A DNA stretch of 64,000 nt from an uncultured Pirellulaceae bacterium (GCA_938084685.1 CALKGE010000009.1:209866-273865); one strand, 5' to 3'. Shown: positions 37,999-47,545, numbered from the stretch's first letter. Notes: a model not told the origin generated them from the letters alone. Program-made: numbers and translations.

Positions 37999-38472
37999 AT
38001 GAAAAAAAAGAAGACTTCTTCGCTTTCGGTGATTGGCTGGCGTGAGTGGGTTGGTCTCCCAAATCTGGGGATTCAAACGATCAAGGTAAAGGTTGATACC
38101 GGTGCGCGGTCATCGTCACTCCACGCGTTTGACGTGGAAGAGTTTTCTCGAGGGGGAGCGCAATGGGTTCGCTTCAAAGTTCATCCGGTCCAGCGTAGGA
38201 ATGAGAACACGATTGAGGCCGAAGCCGAGGTACTCGAATACCGGTCCGTGAGAAGCTCAAGTGGCAAAGCGTCGATGCGGCCGGTAATCGTGACAGATGT
38301 TGAGTTGCTGGGGTTCACTTGGGAAGCTGAGTTGACTCTTGCCAATCGTGACGAGATGGGTTTTCGAATGCTGCTTGGGCGGGAAGCAATTCGCGGGCGA
38401 TTTGTGGTTGATTCTGGCCGCTCATTCTATGGCGGGCAACCGATGCGAAAGAAAAAGCGGAAGACAAAATGA
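37999..38472 (+). CDS. RimB-like retropepsin-type ATP-dependent zinc protease family protein
   Basis: A 157-aa protein of the RimK-associated protease family (often annotated as ATP-dependent zinc protease). Visible signatures: GWREWVGLPNLGI, the aspartic-protease-like VKVDTGARSSSLHA, and LLGREAIRGRFVVDSGRSF. The frame is open from GTG 37990, but ATG 37999 is a better start. The family trims glutamate tails added by RimK, or acts with it; the RimK gene follows after 39 bp in the same orientation, which strongly supports a joint role in glutamylation control. Confidence 0.85.
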   Translation: MKKKKTSSLSVIGWREWVGLPNLGIQTIKVKVDTGARSSSLHAFDVEEFSRGGAQWVRFKVHPVQRRNENTIEAEAEVLEYRSVRSSSGKASMRPVIVTDVELLGFTWEAELTLANRDEMGFRMLLGREAIRGRFVVDSGRSFYGGQPMRKKKRKTK

Positions 38473-38511
38473 TACAGCGTCCCATGACTGGGAATCGAGG
38501 AATGAAATTAT

Positions 38512-39795
38512 ATGAAACTTGGCATCCTATCGTGCAGCCCTAAATGCTACAGCACGCGTCGATTACGCGAAGCATCCGAACAACGCGGACACAAAGTAAA
38601 AGTCCTCAATACACTAAAATTCGCAATTGATCTGGAACAGGGTTACCCGGATCTCTATTTCCGCACGAAGCAATTGACGGATTACGACGCGGTGCTTCCC
38701 CGAATCGGTGCGTCCATCACTTACTTCGGCACTGCGGTTGTGCGGCAGTTCGAGCAGATGGACGTTTTCTGTGCGAACTCTTCAGCAGGAATCTCTAATT
38801 CACGAGACAAACTCCGTAGTCTGCAAATCCTGAGTCGCCATCAGATTGGTATTCCTCAGACGACCTTTGTCAGGGACAAGAAAGACGTACTTCCCGCGAT
38901 CGAAAGAGTGGGTGGGGCTCCTGTTGTCATCAAACTCATTGAAGGTACCCAGGGTATTGGAGTTTTGCTGGCTGAAACGGTAGCGTCAGCTGAAGCTATC
39001 ATCGAATTACTTCAGAGTCAGAAACAGAGCGTGCTGATTCAAAAATTCGTGGCAGAGAGTAAGGGGCGTGACATTCGTGCATTCGTCGTCGGAGATCAAG
39101 TAGTCGGTGCGATGCGCCGTGTGGCTCAGGGGCAGGAATTTCGCAGTAACCTTCATCGGGGAGGTATAACGGAACCAGTTATCCTTAATGAAACGTATTG
39201 CGAAACGGCGATACGAGCAGCCCAGATGATGGGACTCCGTGTAGCCGGTGTTGATATGCTCGAGGGTAAGGATGGTCCGCAAATCATGGAAGTGAATTCA
39301 TCTCCCGGTTTGGAAGGCATTGAACGTTGTACGCAACTCGACATTGCAGGTGCGATTATCGACTACATCGCAGCTCAGGTTGACTTTCCCGAAATCGATC
39401 TTCGCCAGCGGCTGACTGTTAGTCGGGGCTATGGCGTGACCGAGATTCATATTCCTGAAGGTTCGGAATACATTGGTAAGGCAATCGCTGAATCTGGCCT
39501 GCGTGATCGTGACCTGAATGCACTGACGCTTTATCGTGGGACAACTGTCATTCCGAATCCTAAGTCCACTCGCGAGCTGGAAGCAGGCGACCGTCTGCTT
39601 TGCTTCGGCAAGCTGGAAGCGATGCGAGACCTCGTGCCGACAAAGACGCGCCGTAATCGACGCCCCAAGGTCAAGGATCTGCCAGATTTGCCAGTCGCCG
39701 ACGAAGTTTATGAAGATGCGTCCCTCTCAGTAGAGACGAAGGGCGACTCGGATGAACTCGTGAACGACCGGGCGGTGTCGGAAGAGGAACGATAG
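38512..39795 (+). CDS. rimK: RimK-type alpha-L-glutamate ligase with a fused RCK_C domain
   Basis: A 427-aa protein. Residues about 1-300 are the ATP-grasp ligase of the RimK family (MKLGILSCSPKCYSTRRL; SNSRDKLRSLQIL; IKLIEGTQGIGVLLAE; VVGAMRRVAQGQEFRSN; LEGKDGPQIMEVNSSPGLEG), which adds glutamates to the C terminus of ribosomal protein S6 or other proteins. At about 305-385 there is an RCK_C (TrkA-C) domain (VTEIHIPEGSEYIGKAIAES and LEAGDRLLCFGKLEAMRDLV), normally found on K+ transport proteins; E. coli RimK lacks it. A basic linker and an acidic tail ending SEEER follow. A ligand such as a nucleotide may control the ligase through this domain. It follows the RimB-like protease by 39 bp. Confidence 0.85.
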   Translation: MKLGILSCSPKCYSTRRLREASEQRGHKVKVLNTLKFAIDLEQGYPDLYFRTKQLTDYDAVLPRIGASITYFGTAVVRQFEQMDVFCANSSAGISNSRDKLRSLQILSRHQIGIPQTTFVRDKKDVLPAIERVGGAPVVIKLIEGTQGIGVLLAETVASAEAIIELLQSQKQSVLIQKFVAESKGRDIRAFVVGDQVVGAMRRVAQGQEFRSNLHRGGITEPVILNETYCETAIRAAQMMGLRVAGVDMLEGKDGPQIMEVNSSPGLEGIERCTQLDIAGAIIDYIAAQVDFPEIDLRQRLTVSRGYGVTEIHIPEGSEYIGKAIAESGLRDRDLNALTLYRGTTVIPNPKSTRELEAGDRLLCFGKLEAMRDLVPTKTRRNRRPKVKDLPDLPVADEVYEDASLSVETKGDSDELVNDRAVSEEER

Positions 39796-39804
39796 TTGGG
39801 ATAG

Positions 39805-40347
39805 CAGCCTCAGGTAAATGGACTTCGGCTGGGAGCTAAAATCGTCAAGGGATATTCAAAGGGCAATGGCCGACTCGCCATTGCATACAGTGCATCAGTT
39901 GAGGTGCATCTGTTTGTGTAGAACATGACTAAAGAAGCGTTCGATTGTCGAGTGATGTTGCCGCATTCACTCGACGGCTGGACGATGGGGATATACGATT
40001 CCAACGATGCACATGTCAACCGTTTCCAGGATTTATTCTCTGCGTTTCAGCCTCAGCTATACCTTGACGGCTCGGTGGAACCGGGGGAAATCCAGCCGAT
40101 CACCGGCAAGTTGGATAAGTTCCATACAGACACCTGGTGAGGGGATAGTCAAAAAGCGGTTCAGTTCCAGGTGCGACGTGAACCGAAAAAGAATCAAGTC
40201 AAACCACCCTTTGTGTATGGACTCAAAGAGGGAGATTACTCATTGCTGCTATACGCCAACATGAGGCGAAACGACATGCCTGGCGCCGCCATCAAGCTCG
40301 AAACAAAGAAGATTGCCTTCCAGGTTGTAACGAGTGATGAAGAGTGA
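39805..40347 (+). pseudogene. Decayed gene with two in-frame stops
   Basis: One frame from 39805 to 40344 contains only two stops, a TAG at 39919-39921 and a TGA at 40138-40140, in about 180 codons; chance would give about eight. The pieces look protein-like: SASVEVHLFV before the TAG, then NMTKEAFDCRVMLPHSLDGW, and after the TGA KAVQFQVRREPKKNQVK followed by VYGLKEGDYSLLLYANMRR. The last two pieces read as one beta-rich domain. I do not recognise the family. It lies between the RimK gene and the convergent propeller gene and ends 5 bp before that gene's stop. Either the gene is dead or the sequence has errors. Confidence 0.6.
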
Positions 40348-40351
40348 AACG

Positions 40352-41281
40352 CTACTTCAAGAATCCTTCTTTGGTTCCATTGGTGCTCAGCACATGAACT
40401 TCATGGGCTCGTGCCGTTGGATGAAAAAACTCCCAGACCACTTTCTTGTCTGGGGTCACTTCGAACAGCTTGGGCTTATTGGGGTTCCGCTGCGCGTAGC
40501 TGCAAATGATGGTGTTTCCGTTAGCTAGCCGCTGACCGCCACAGGGATCTGCAAAGCGTCCGTCAACATCCTGGTTCGTGACTTTCCAGACTACGTTTCC
40601 GTCAGCATCGAACTCGACCGTCTTATTGCCATGAGTCAGATTGACCAGCGTACGCCCATTGGCCAGACGGATGGCCGTAAACGGCCAGTTTTCTGCCTCG
40701 CGGCCACCAAGTTCTTCGAGGTCCGTCTTGATCGTTGCCACAACCTTGCCATCAGGCTGGTATTCTTTCACCTTGAAGGCGAGTAGATGTGGAACCAGGT
40801 AGTTTCCATTTGGCAGTTTACGAGCCATTCGCGTTTGCATATGGAAATTGTTGGTCTCTGGCTCAAGCGGTACTTCGACAGCGATCTCGCCAGATTTGGT
40901 CACTTCCAGCAGCCGAGGTTTGACGCCTCGTTCGACGACGAGCGTATTGCCGTTATCCAAACGGACCGCCGTTCCCAGTTCCTTGTTTTCTGGAGCCAGC
41001 TTGTAACTCCAGACGACTTCCCCTTGGGGATTGATTTCTTTGGCTGTGTTCGAGATCGAAGCCAATACATTGCCGTTCTTCAATACGAATGCATCTCGCG
41101 CATATCCCTGGGTTCGCCATTTGACTTCCCCATCTTCGCCGACAAGCACAGTCTCTGGCCCGGCAATCAGAAAGGAGTGTTTAATGCCAGAGGCAGACTC
41201 CTGACGACCAAATTTCTCGGCAGCATTTGCAGAATGAATAAATGTAGCGATCGTCAGGAGGTAAAGGGCGATTGTTTTCAT
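40352..41281 (-). CDS. Secreted beta-propeller protein (PQQ-like/arylsulfotransferase-like)
   Basis: A 309-aa protein with signal peptide MKTIALYLLTIATFIHSANA. Seven to eight blades of the type VLKNGNVLASISNTAKEINP, VRLDNGNTLVVERG, IRLANGRTLVNLTHGNKTVEFD, RLANGNTIICSYA form a propeller. The repeated word NGNxLV is typical of PQQ-like or arylsulfotransferase-like secreted propellers. No catalytic residues can be named. It is the downstream gene of the kbl-tdh group (same strand, 32 bp gap), but whether it belongs to that operon is uncertain. Confidence 0.75.
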   Translation of the reverse strand: MKTIALYLLTIATFIHSANAAEKFGRQESASGIKHSFLIAGPETVLVGEDGEVKWRTQGYARDAFVLKNGNVLASISNTAKEINPQGEVVWSYKLAPENKELGTAVRLDNGNTLVVERGVKPRLLEVTKSGEIAVEVPLEPETNNFHMQTRMARKLPNGNYLVPHLLAFKVKEYQPDGKVVATIKTDLEELGGREAENWPFTAIRLANGRTLVNLTHGNKTVEFDADGNVVWKVTNQDVDGRFADPCGGQRLANGNTIICSYAQRNPNKPKLFEVTPDKKVVWEFFHPTARAHEVHVLSTNGTKEGFLK

Positions 41282-41313
41282 GAGTTTTCTTTTCTGTAGT
41301 TTGCTTTCGTGGA

Positions 41314-42498
41314 TTACAATCCCAATTCAGATTTTGCTTCCACAAACTTTTCTATCGCAAAGTGGATGTCCTCTTCCGAATGAGCTGCTGAGATTTGTGT
41401 ACGGATACGCGCCTTTTCCTTGGGGACGACCGGATAGGAAAAGCCAATCACGTAGACTCCCTTTTGAAGCATCAGTTCGGACATCCTCGAAGCCAGCACG
41501 GCGTCGCCCAGCATGATCGGAACGATCGGATGTTCACCTGGGAGAATGTTGAAGCCAGCTGCCTGCATTCCTTGACGAAACAGTCGTGTGTTGGACTCGA
41601 GACGGTCTCGCAATTCGGTCGATTCGGTCAACATTTCAATCGCCCGGATCGAAGCCGCGACGATCGGTGGTGCGACCGAATTGGAAAACAGATACGGACG
41701 AGAACGTTGTCGCAGCAGTTCTATGATCTCGCGTCGACCACTCGTGTACCCGCCGCTTGCTCCGCCGAGTGCCTTGCCGAGCGTTCCGGTGATGATGTCG
41801 ATACGATCCATCACGTTATGAAACTCATGGGTGCCGCGCCCACGTGCTCCCATGAAGCCAACACTGTGAGAATCGTCAACCATCACCAGCGCGTCGTATT
41901 TGTCCGCCAAATCACAAATGCCCGGCAGATTGGCAATGAACCCGTCCATGGAAAAGACGCCATCGGTGGCAATCAACCGGAAGCGTGCTGACTGAGCTTC
42001 CTTGAGCTTTGCTTCCAGGTCCTCCAGATCGTTGTTCTTGTAACGGAAACGCTGAGCCTTGCATAACCGAATGCCATCAATGATCGAAGCATGATTCAGT
42101 TCGTCCGAAATGATGGCGTCTTCCGCAGTGAGCAAGGTTTCAAACAGCCCGCCATTGGCATCGAAGCAGGATGTGTACAGAATCGTGTCGTCGGTGCCAA
42201 GAAATTCGCTGAGTTTCAACTCCAGTTCGCGGTGAATCGATTGCGTTCCACAAATGAATCGGACTGATGAAAGACCGTAGCCCCAGCGATCGAGTCCGTC
42301 ATGGGCCGCTTTGACGATTTCCGGATGTTCAGCCAACCCAAGGTAATTGTTAGCACAGAAATTCAGAACTGGCTCGGCATCATCAACACGAATGCGGACG
42401 TCCTGAGGTGTTGTGATCGTACGTTCGGACTTATACAGACCATTGTCACGAATCTGATTGAGTTGATTGTTGAGGTGTTCTTGGAATGATTGGTTCAT
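41314..42498 (-). CDS. kbl: Glycine C-acetyltransferase (2-amino-3-ketobutyrate CoA ligase)
   Basis: A 394-aa PLP enzyme of the alpha-oxoamine synthase family, normal length for Kbl. Seen: [20 protein letters not shown], the substrate-binding [29 protein letters not shown], and the PLP lysine in [15 protein letters not shown]. It converts 2-amino-3-ketobutyrate plus CoA to glycine and acetyl-CoA, or the reverse. The tdh gene lies 56 bp upstream in the same direction, so the two enzymes of the threonine dehydrogenase pathway are one operon, as in E. coli (there in the order kbl-tdh). Confidence 0.95.
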   Translation of the reverse strand: MNQSFQEHLNNQLNQIRDNGLYKSERTITTPQDVRIRVDDAEPVLNFCANNYLGLAEHPEIVKAAHDGLDRWGYGLSSVRFICGTQSIHRELELKLSEFLGTDDTILYTSCFDANGGLFETLLTAEDAIISDELNHASIIDGIRLCKAQRFRYKNNDLEDLEAKLKEAQSARFRLIATDGVFSMDGFIANLPGICDLADKYDALVMVDDSHSVGFMGARGRGTHEFHNVMDRIDIITGTLGKALGGASGGYTSGRREIIELLRQRSRPYLFSNSVAPPIVAASIRAIEMLTESTELRDRLESNTRLFRQGMQAAGFNILPGEHPIVPIMLGDAVLASRMSELMLQKGVYVIGFSYPVVPKEKARIRTQISAAHSEEDIHFAIEKFVEAKSELGL

Positions 42499-42554
42499 TG
42501 GGTTTCTAGGAATATGGAGTGTTAGTCAAGTTCAACTTCGTTCGATGATATCGG

Positions 42555-43583
42555 TTACTCTTTCCAGTTCAAAATCACCTTGCCGGATTCGCCTGAGAGC
42601 ATTGCATCAAAGCCCGCTTGAAACTCGGTGTAATGAAATCTGTGTGTAATGATTGGTGACAGGTCGAGTCCGTTTTGCAGCATCACGGTCATTTTGTACC
42701 ACGTTTCGTACATCTCACGACCGTAGATACCTTTGATCGTCAGCATGTTGAAGACAACGGTATTCCAGTCGATGGAGATTTCTTCGGAAGGAATACCAAG
42801 CATCGCAATTTCACCACCGTGGCACATGTGAGCGAGCATGTCGCGAAACGCATCCGGACTGCCAGACATTTCCAGGCCGACATCGAAACCTTCGACCATG
42901 CCCAGCTCTTTTTGCACATCATCCAGTGTTTCCGAACGCACATCTACGACACGAGTCGCCCCCATTTTCCTGGCAAGTTCCAGGCGCCAAGGATTGACGT
43001 CTGTTACCACGACGCAGCGTGCTCCGGCGTGTCGCACCACTGCCGCAGCCATGCATCCAATCGGTCCTGCCCCGGTAATCAGTACGTCTTCGCCGAGCAC
43101 CGGAAAACTGAGGGCGGTGTGAACCGCATTGCCAAACGGATCAAAGATGGAAGCAATGTCGCGATCGATGGACGCATCATGATGCCAGACATTGGTCATC
43201 GGCAGTGAAATGTACTCGGCAAATGCGCCAGGCCGATTCACTCCTACACTTTTCGTGTCTCCACACAGATGTTTTCGACCGGCGAGGCAGTTACGACATC
43301 GGCCACAGACAACATGACCTTCGCCGCTGACAACGTCACCGACGTGGAAGTCCGAAACATTCGAGCCGACTTGCACAATCTCGCCGACAAACTCGTGCCC
43401 GACGACCATCGGGACAGGAATGGTCTTTTGCGCCCACTCGTCCCATTTGAAAATATGTACATCCGTGCCGCAGATGCCCGTACGGTCCACCTGGATCAGG
43501 ACATCATTGATCCCCACTTCCGGCTCAGGTACATCCATCAGCCAGAGTCCTGGTTCGGAGTGTTGTTTGACGAGTGCCTTCAC
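42555..43583 (-). CDS. tdh: L-threonine 3-dehydrogenase (zinc, medium-chain)
   Basis: A 342-aa MDR-family dehydrogenase of the Tdh type. Catalytic zinc ligands stand in [15 protein letters not shown] and [10 protein letters not shown]; the structural-zinc Cys cluster is [16 protein letters not shown]; the NAD site is [13 protein letters not shown]. It oxidises threonine to 2-amino-3-ketobutyrate, which Kbl then splits. It is transcribed first in a tdh-kbl order. The 362 bp upstream (43584-43945) contain no gene, only a terminator-like hairpin at 43836. Confidence 0.95.
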   Translation of the reverse strand: MKALVKQHSEPGLWLMDVPEPEVGINDVLIQVDRTGICGTDVHIFKWDEWAQKTIPVPMVVGHEFVGEIVQVGSNVSDFHVGDVVSGEGHVVCGRCRNCLAGRKHLCGDTKSVGVNRPGAFAEYISLPMTNVWHHDASIDRDIASIFDPFGNAVHTALSFPVLGEDVLITGAGPIGCMAAAVVRHAGARCVVVTDVNPWRLELARKMGATRVVDVRSETLDDVQKELGMVEGFDVGLEMSGSPDAFRDMLAHMCHGGEIAMLGIPSEEISIDWNTVVFNMLTIKGIYGREMYETWYKMTVMLQNGLDLSPIITHRFHYTEFQAGFDAMLSGESGKVILNWKE

Positions 43584-43835
43584 TTTGCTGGACCACCTTT
43601 CAGGTTTTATATGGGTCTGACTGGGCCGGGGATGGCATGTTTGGGTTTCGGATGTTCTTCATTCTGGTCGAAGTCTGACTTTTCTACCAAGGTTGTGAAC
43701 GGTGTTCTCAACGGTTTGATCTCCCGGCAGCTTCGACGAAGTGCATCCAGTTGTTGACCCGATACTGGGTGCCACTCAGTGCGTGTGACTTATTCTATAA
43801 CCTATCAGCTCTTTTGAGATGTCAAATGACCCAAA

Positions 43836-43858
43836 ACCTGTCCGCTCGTCAGGTTTTT
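43836..43858 (-). terminator. Terminator-like hairpin after the iron alcohol dehydrogenase gene
   Basis: Arms AACCTG and CAGGTT with a 9-nt loop, with T runs on both sides (TTTTT on the plus strand, TTTT on the minus strand), lie about 90 bp after the minus-strand gene at 43946. It could stop that transcript before tdh. The rest of the 43584-43945 gap shows nothing else that I can name. Confidence 0.55.
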
Positions 43859-43945
43859 GTCTGCTGGCAATCACCGGTTTCGCGAGCCGAGACAGGCACA
43901 AAGTGATATACCCCCGGCGTTCAACTCGCGTCCCGTATCATTGAC

Positions 43946-45142
43946 TCATGGTATCGTATTTCGCAAAAGATGGAGAAGTTGGTTTTGGCTTGCGCGACGG
44001 GGGTTGTTCGAGAGACGCTCGACGTTGACCGAATCGACGATCGTCTGCAGTTCATCGGACGTTTTTACTCCCACCGCTTCCAGTGTCGTTGGGCAGTCGA
44101 TTTTCTGCAGCAGGTTTTTAATTGACGCGCAGGCATCTTCGACGTTGTCTGTACCCAGCACATCCAGAATTCCTGCAATGCGGTCACGAACAGCCGCAGC
44201 CCCGCGGGGATCCGTGCAGTCCTGATCGGTCACGCCTGCGTTGAAGGCGAGCATCGGAGCCAGCGTGATCGCAACGGCCATTCCGTGCGGTACGCCATGC
44301 CGCGACGTGAGGGCATAGGACAGCGCATGTGGGGCAGTGGTCTTGGTGATGTTGATGGCCTTGCCTGCCAGGTGCGCTGCGCGGCACATCGCATCGCGGG
44401 ATGCGGGCGTTGGCGAATTGGTAGCGATCACGACGTTTCCAAAGGCAAGCCGCGCTGCTTCCGAAGCATACTCCAATGACTCTTCAGTTGCACCGACGGC
44501 CCAGATCGATTCAATCGCCTGGCAGAGTGCGTCAAGACCTGTGGCAGCCGTCATTCGCTTGGGTAGGCTCGCGGTCAGCGTCGAATCTACGATAGCATAG
44601 CGAGGCAGCAAAGAGGGATGCGCCACGGAATACTTCTTACCATCGACGTAAACGACAGCAAAGTGAGTCGCTTCGCTCCCTGTCCCGGCCGTCGTCGGAA
44701 TCGCCATCAACGGCTTGCCGGGGACCTCAATCGTAGCGCGGCCGGTTGCGATATCGCGTGCTGACTCCGCTTGGACTGCAATACTTCCGATCAGCTTCGC
44801 CAGATCAATGGCCGTGCCACCACCCAACGCGATCATGAAATCAGGTTGGCAATCGCGATAAGCCTCGACCCCGCGCTGCACATCCACCAGTTTCGGATTC
44901 AACTCGAAATTGGTAAACCAGGTCGTTGTTCTCTGCAGGAAGAGTGGTTCCAGGACGGCGTCTGCTCCGGATGCGTGGTATGCTGGTTTATCAATCACCA
45001 CGAACAAACGATTGGATTGCAGCGATTCCAGGATAGCCGAGACTTCGCCGATGGATCCGATCAGAGGATGCTGCTCAGCGGTCAATTGAACTTCTCCAGC
45101 GGAGGATAGCTTTTGCTTAGATGTTTCCGTATGATGCACCAA
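43946..45142 (-). CDS. Iron-containing alcohol dehydrogenase family (phosphonoacetaldehyde reductase-like)
   Basis: A 398-aa group III alcohol dehydrogenase. Cofactor motif: FMIALGGGTAIDLAKLIGS, then PTTAGTGSEATHFAVVY. The metal region reads GLDALCQAIESIW, where most members have His at the Gln, then APHALSYALTSRHGVPHG. The ALCQAIES form is, from memory, typical of the phosphonoacetaldehyde reductase-like subgroup (PhpC type). That assignment is supported by its divergent neighbour, an OPA-type carrier, and the phosphonatase-like hydrolase beyond it. A general alcohol or aldehyde substrate is the alternative. The gap to the divergent carrier gene is 60 bp, so a shared promoter region is likely. 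Confidence 0.75.
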   Translation of the reverse strand: MVHHTETSKQKLSSAGEVQLTAEQHPLIGSIGEVSAILESLQSNRLFVVIDKPAYHASGADAVLEPLFLQRTTTWFTNFELNPKLVDVQRGVEAYRDCQPDFMIALGGGTAIDLAKLIGSIAVQAESARDIATGRATIEVPGKPLMAIPTTAGTGSEATHFAVVYVDGKKYSVAHPSLLPRYAIVDSTLTASLPKRMTAATGLDALCQAIESIWAVGATEESLEYASEAARLAFGNVVIATNSPTPASRDAMCRAAHLAGKAINITKTTAPHALSYALTSRHGVPHGMAVAITLAPMLAFNAGVTDQDCTDPRGAAAVRDRIAGILDVLGTDNVEDACASIKNLLQKIDCPTTLEAVGVKTSDELQTIVDSVNVERLSNNPRRASQNQLLHLLRNTIP

Positions 45143-45202
45143 TATTGACTTGTCGTCAACACACTGGATTGCCCACAGACCGTCGCAGTTACGAGTCGCA
45201 CT

Positions 45203-46477
45203 TTGAATCAGACAGACAAATTACCCGCAGGGTTTCGTGCCGCGCAGTGGCGGATGCTGCTGGCAACAATGTTCTGCTATCTGTTTTTCTACACCGGTCG
45301 GCAAACATTTGGATTTGCCATTCCCGGTATTGAGCAGGAGCTGAAGATCTCCAAGTCAACGCTGGGCTGGGCCAGTGCAATTCTGTTGTGGGCATATGCC
45401 ATCGGCCAATCGATCAACGGAAATCTGGGCGACCGGTTTGGTGGCCGGCGAATGATGAGCCTCGGTGCTCTGCTTTCTTGTGGGTTGAACTGGATCGTCA
45501 GCTTTGGGTCGAGCTTTGCCAGCCTGACCATTCCCTGGGCGGCCAATGGCTATGCTCAGTCAATGGGCTGGGCGCCGGGAAGTCGCGTGCTTTCCAACTG
45601 GTGGCCACAGTCGTCGCGGGGTAAGGTCTATGGTGCCTATGTTTTTGCGGCAGGCTGCGCGTCAGTACTGGCGTTTGCGACTTCGACGTTGATTCTGGAA
45701 TTTGAACTCAATTGGCGATGGATATTTCGGCTTCCGGTCCTGTTGCTGCTCGTTGGTGGCGTGGTGTACTACATTGTTGTCCGAGATCGCCCGGAAGAGC
45801 TGGGGTTTCCGCCCTTGCCGCAGGATGAGGGAGTCGAATCCGATGAATTCGATACTGCGACTGAGACCCAAGGTGAAATGGAGCCGAGCGAGTCATCATG
45901 GCAGAGATACCGTTGCGTGCTTAGTGATTCGCGTTTCCTGATTGCCAGCCTGGCGATCGGCTTCCAAAGTATGGCTCGCTACGGGTTGTTGATCTGGGTT
46001 CCCGTCCATTTTCTCGGTGAAGACTGGAAGAACTCGGACACAAAGTGGATGACGCTCGCTCTGCCAATCGGCATGGCACTCGGTGCAATCACTAGCGGTT
46101 GGTTGTCGGACCGTGTCTTTCACTCCAACCGTTCGCGCGTGATCGGCCTGTTTCTGTTGCTTGCGGCAGTCTGTTCGCTGGCAATGTTTTTTCTGCCACG
46201 TGATCATTGGCTGGGTGTGCCGATGCTGCTGTTGACCGGTTTCTTTGCCTATGGACCTCAATCCGCTTTCTGGGCGCTCTGTCCTGACCTCTTGGGGCGT
46301 GAGCGAGCCGGTACGGGAACCGGGGTGATGAACACTTTCGCCTATGTGTTCGCCGGACTGGGGGAACCGCTGATTGGATGGATGATCGAGTTGAATGGGC
46401 AAACGTCACTAGTTTTTGGAGTCGTTGCGGTTGCCTGCCTCATCGGAGCTGTCATCTCACCTTTCATCAGGCGGTAA
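45203..46477 (+). CDS. MFS transporter of the organophosphate:phosphate antiporter type, TTG start
   Basis: A 424-aa protein with twelve predicted membrane helices. Typical features: FYTGRQTFGFAIPGIEQEL in helix 1, GQSINGNLGDRFGGRRMM between helices 2 and 3, and the second-half counterpart SGWLSDRVFHSNRSR. Helix-loop SNWWPQSSRG is typical of the GlpT/UhpT/phosphonate-associated OPA branch. The codon that starts the frame at 45203 is TTG. It probably moves a phosphorylated or phosphonate solute. It diverges from the iron alcohol dehydrogenase and is followed after 295 bp by the phosphonatase-like gene. Confidence 0.82.
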   Translation: MNQTDKLPAGFRAAQWRMLLATMFCYLFFYTGRQTFGFAIPGIEQELKISKSTLGWASAILLWAYAIGQSINGNLGDRFGGRRMMSLGALLSCGLNWIVSFGSSFASLTIPWAANGYAQSMGWAPGSRVLSNWWPQSSRGKVYGAYVFAAGCASVLAFATSTLILEFELNWRWIFRLPVLLLLVGGVVYYIVVRDRPEELGFPPLPQDEGVESDEFDTATETQGEMEPSESSWQRYRCVLSDSRFLIASLAIGFQSMARYGLLIWVPVHFLGEDWKNSDTKWMTLALPIGMALGAITSGWLSDRVFHSNRSRVIGLFLLLAAVCSLAMFFLPRDHWLGVPMLLLTGFFAYGPQSAFWALCPDLLGRERAGTGTGVMNTFAYVFAGLGEPLIGWMIELNGQTSLVFGVVAVACLIGAVISPFIRR

Positions 46478-46562
46478 GAAGATGAACCTGGTTGAACGTG
46501 CCGCGCGCAGCGGGCTGAGCAGCGGTACCAGTCCGAGAGTAACACGACGGAGAACAGTTATT

Positions 46563-46605
46563 GATGATCCTGATGAACCTGATGGTACTGATGATCCCGA
46601 TGATA
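46563..46605 (+). repeat. 9-bp-period tandem array (unit GATGATCCT), about 4.8 copies
   Basis: Units GATGATCCT, GATGAACCT, GATGGTACT, GATGATCCC and a partial GATGATA follow one another in the 295-bp space between the MFS and HAD genes. A reading frame through it would encode an Asp/Pro/Glu-rich stretch, but no reliable gene exists here. Confidence 0.9.
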
Positions 46606-46742
46606 CAATGGGTGGGCCAGCGATCAGGATTTCGATGGCGACGTTTTTTCGCTTGGAAATCGGGACAGTCATGTTTCGGAGCGAATAATCACCCCCCATC
46701 ATAAGAGAAGCCATCGTGCTGTGGGGCAATTTTAAACGACCA

Positions 46743-46763
46743 GGATAGAGAGGATAGAGAGGA
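46743..46763 (+). repeat. Short 9-bp tandem array (unit GGATAGAGA), 2.3 copies
   Basis: GGATAGAGA is repeated exactly, followed by GGA. It lies 10 bp before the HAD gene start, so it forms part of the mRNA leader and supplies purine-rich sequence near the ribosome site. The 46478-46772 gap contains no other clear feature apart from the array at 46563. Confidence 0.85.
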
Positions 46764-46772
46764 AATTCGACG

Positions 46773-47453
46773 ATGATCAGACTTGTTGTTTTCGACATGG
46801 CCGGTACGACAGTTGATGAAGACAATGTGGTTTACAAGACTGTGCGGGCTGCCATCAACGCTGCCGGTTATCAGTTCTCACAGGAGCAGGTTCAGGAGTT
46901 CGGAGCTGGGAAGGAGAAGTCTCAGGCGATTCGTGACGTATTGGCTCTGGATGGATCGACGCATTCTGACCAGGAAGTTGCGGCCATCTTCGATGACTTC
47001 AAACTACGGTTGGCCAGTGCATACGAGGTGCTTGACGTCAAACAGCAACCGGGAGCGTCGGAGACGTTTGCAAAATTGCGTGAACACGGCATCAAGGTCG
47101 TTTTGAATACCGGTTATGACCGAGCTACGGCTGAATCACTGGTTAAAAAGATCGGCTGGGTTGTGGGCAAGGAGATTGACGGTTTGGTAACTGCGAGCGA
47201 TGTCGAGAACGGACGCCCTGCCCCGGATATGATTCACCTGGCAATGAAGCAGACCGACGTGGCAACGGGCGACCAGGTCGCCAAGATTGGAGACTCTACC
47301 ATCGACATTGAAGAAGGGAAAAATGCCGGGTGCGGCTTGACGTTTGGCGTTACGACCGGAGCTCAAACCGAAGCACAACTTCAAACCGCGAACCCCTCGC
47401 ATGTCGTGAGCAGCCTCGCCAAAATGTGCGAACTGGTACTGGCGGCAACGTAG
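46773..47453 (+). CDS. Phosphonatase-like HAD hydrolase
   Basis: A 226-aa HAD-superfamily protein. Motif I is VVFDMAGTTVDEDN (nucleophile Asp in DMAGTT, the form seen in phosphonatase and its relatives); motif II is VVLNTGYDRATAE; motif III/IV is RPAPDMIHLAMKQTDV and KIGDSTIDIEEGKNAGC. The size matches the PhnX-like family that lacks the long cap lysine insert of true phosphonoacetaldehyde hydrolase. It may cleave or dephosphorylate a phosphonate or phosphate ester. It belongs to the same three-gene group as the OPA carrier and the iron dehydrogenase. Confidence 0.82.
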   Translation: MIRLVVFDMAGTTVDEDNVVYKTVRAAINAAGYQFSQEQVQEFGAGKEKSQAIRDVLALDGSTHSDQEVAAIFDDFKLRLASAYEVLDVKQQPGASETFAKLREHGIKVVLNTGYDRATAESLVKKIGWVVGKEIDGLVTASDVENGRPAPDMIHLAMKQTDVATGDQVAKIGDSTIDIEEGKNAGCGLTFGVTTGAQTEAQLQTANPSHVVSSLAKMCELVLAAT

Positions 47454-47545
47454 CTGACCACCGCACGTTCCGAATACGGTTCAAGTCCCGTCGAGCCCCT
47501 TCATCGATTAGCAGTCCTGTGGATTTTTTCAGAAACTCTCATTAA

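Noticed and set aside
40138..40140. TGA in the decayed gene considered as selenocysteine
   Set aside because: No Cys context, no hairpin with suitable spacing was found, and another stop (TAG) lies upstream in the same gene.
46416..46688. Plus-strand ORF of 90 aa with an Asp/Pro-rich stretch
   Set aside because: The stretch is the 9-bp tandem array; the rest overlaps the MFS gene end and has no protein-like conservation pattern.
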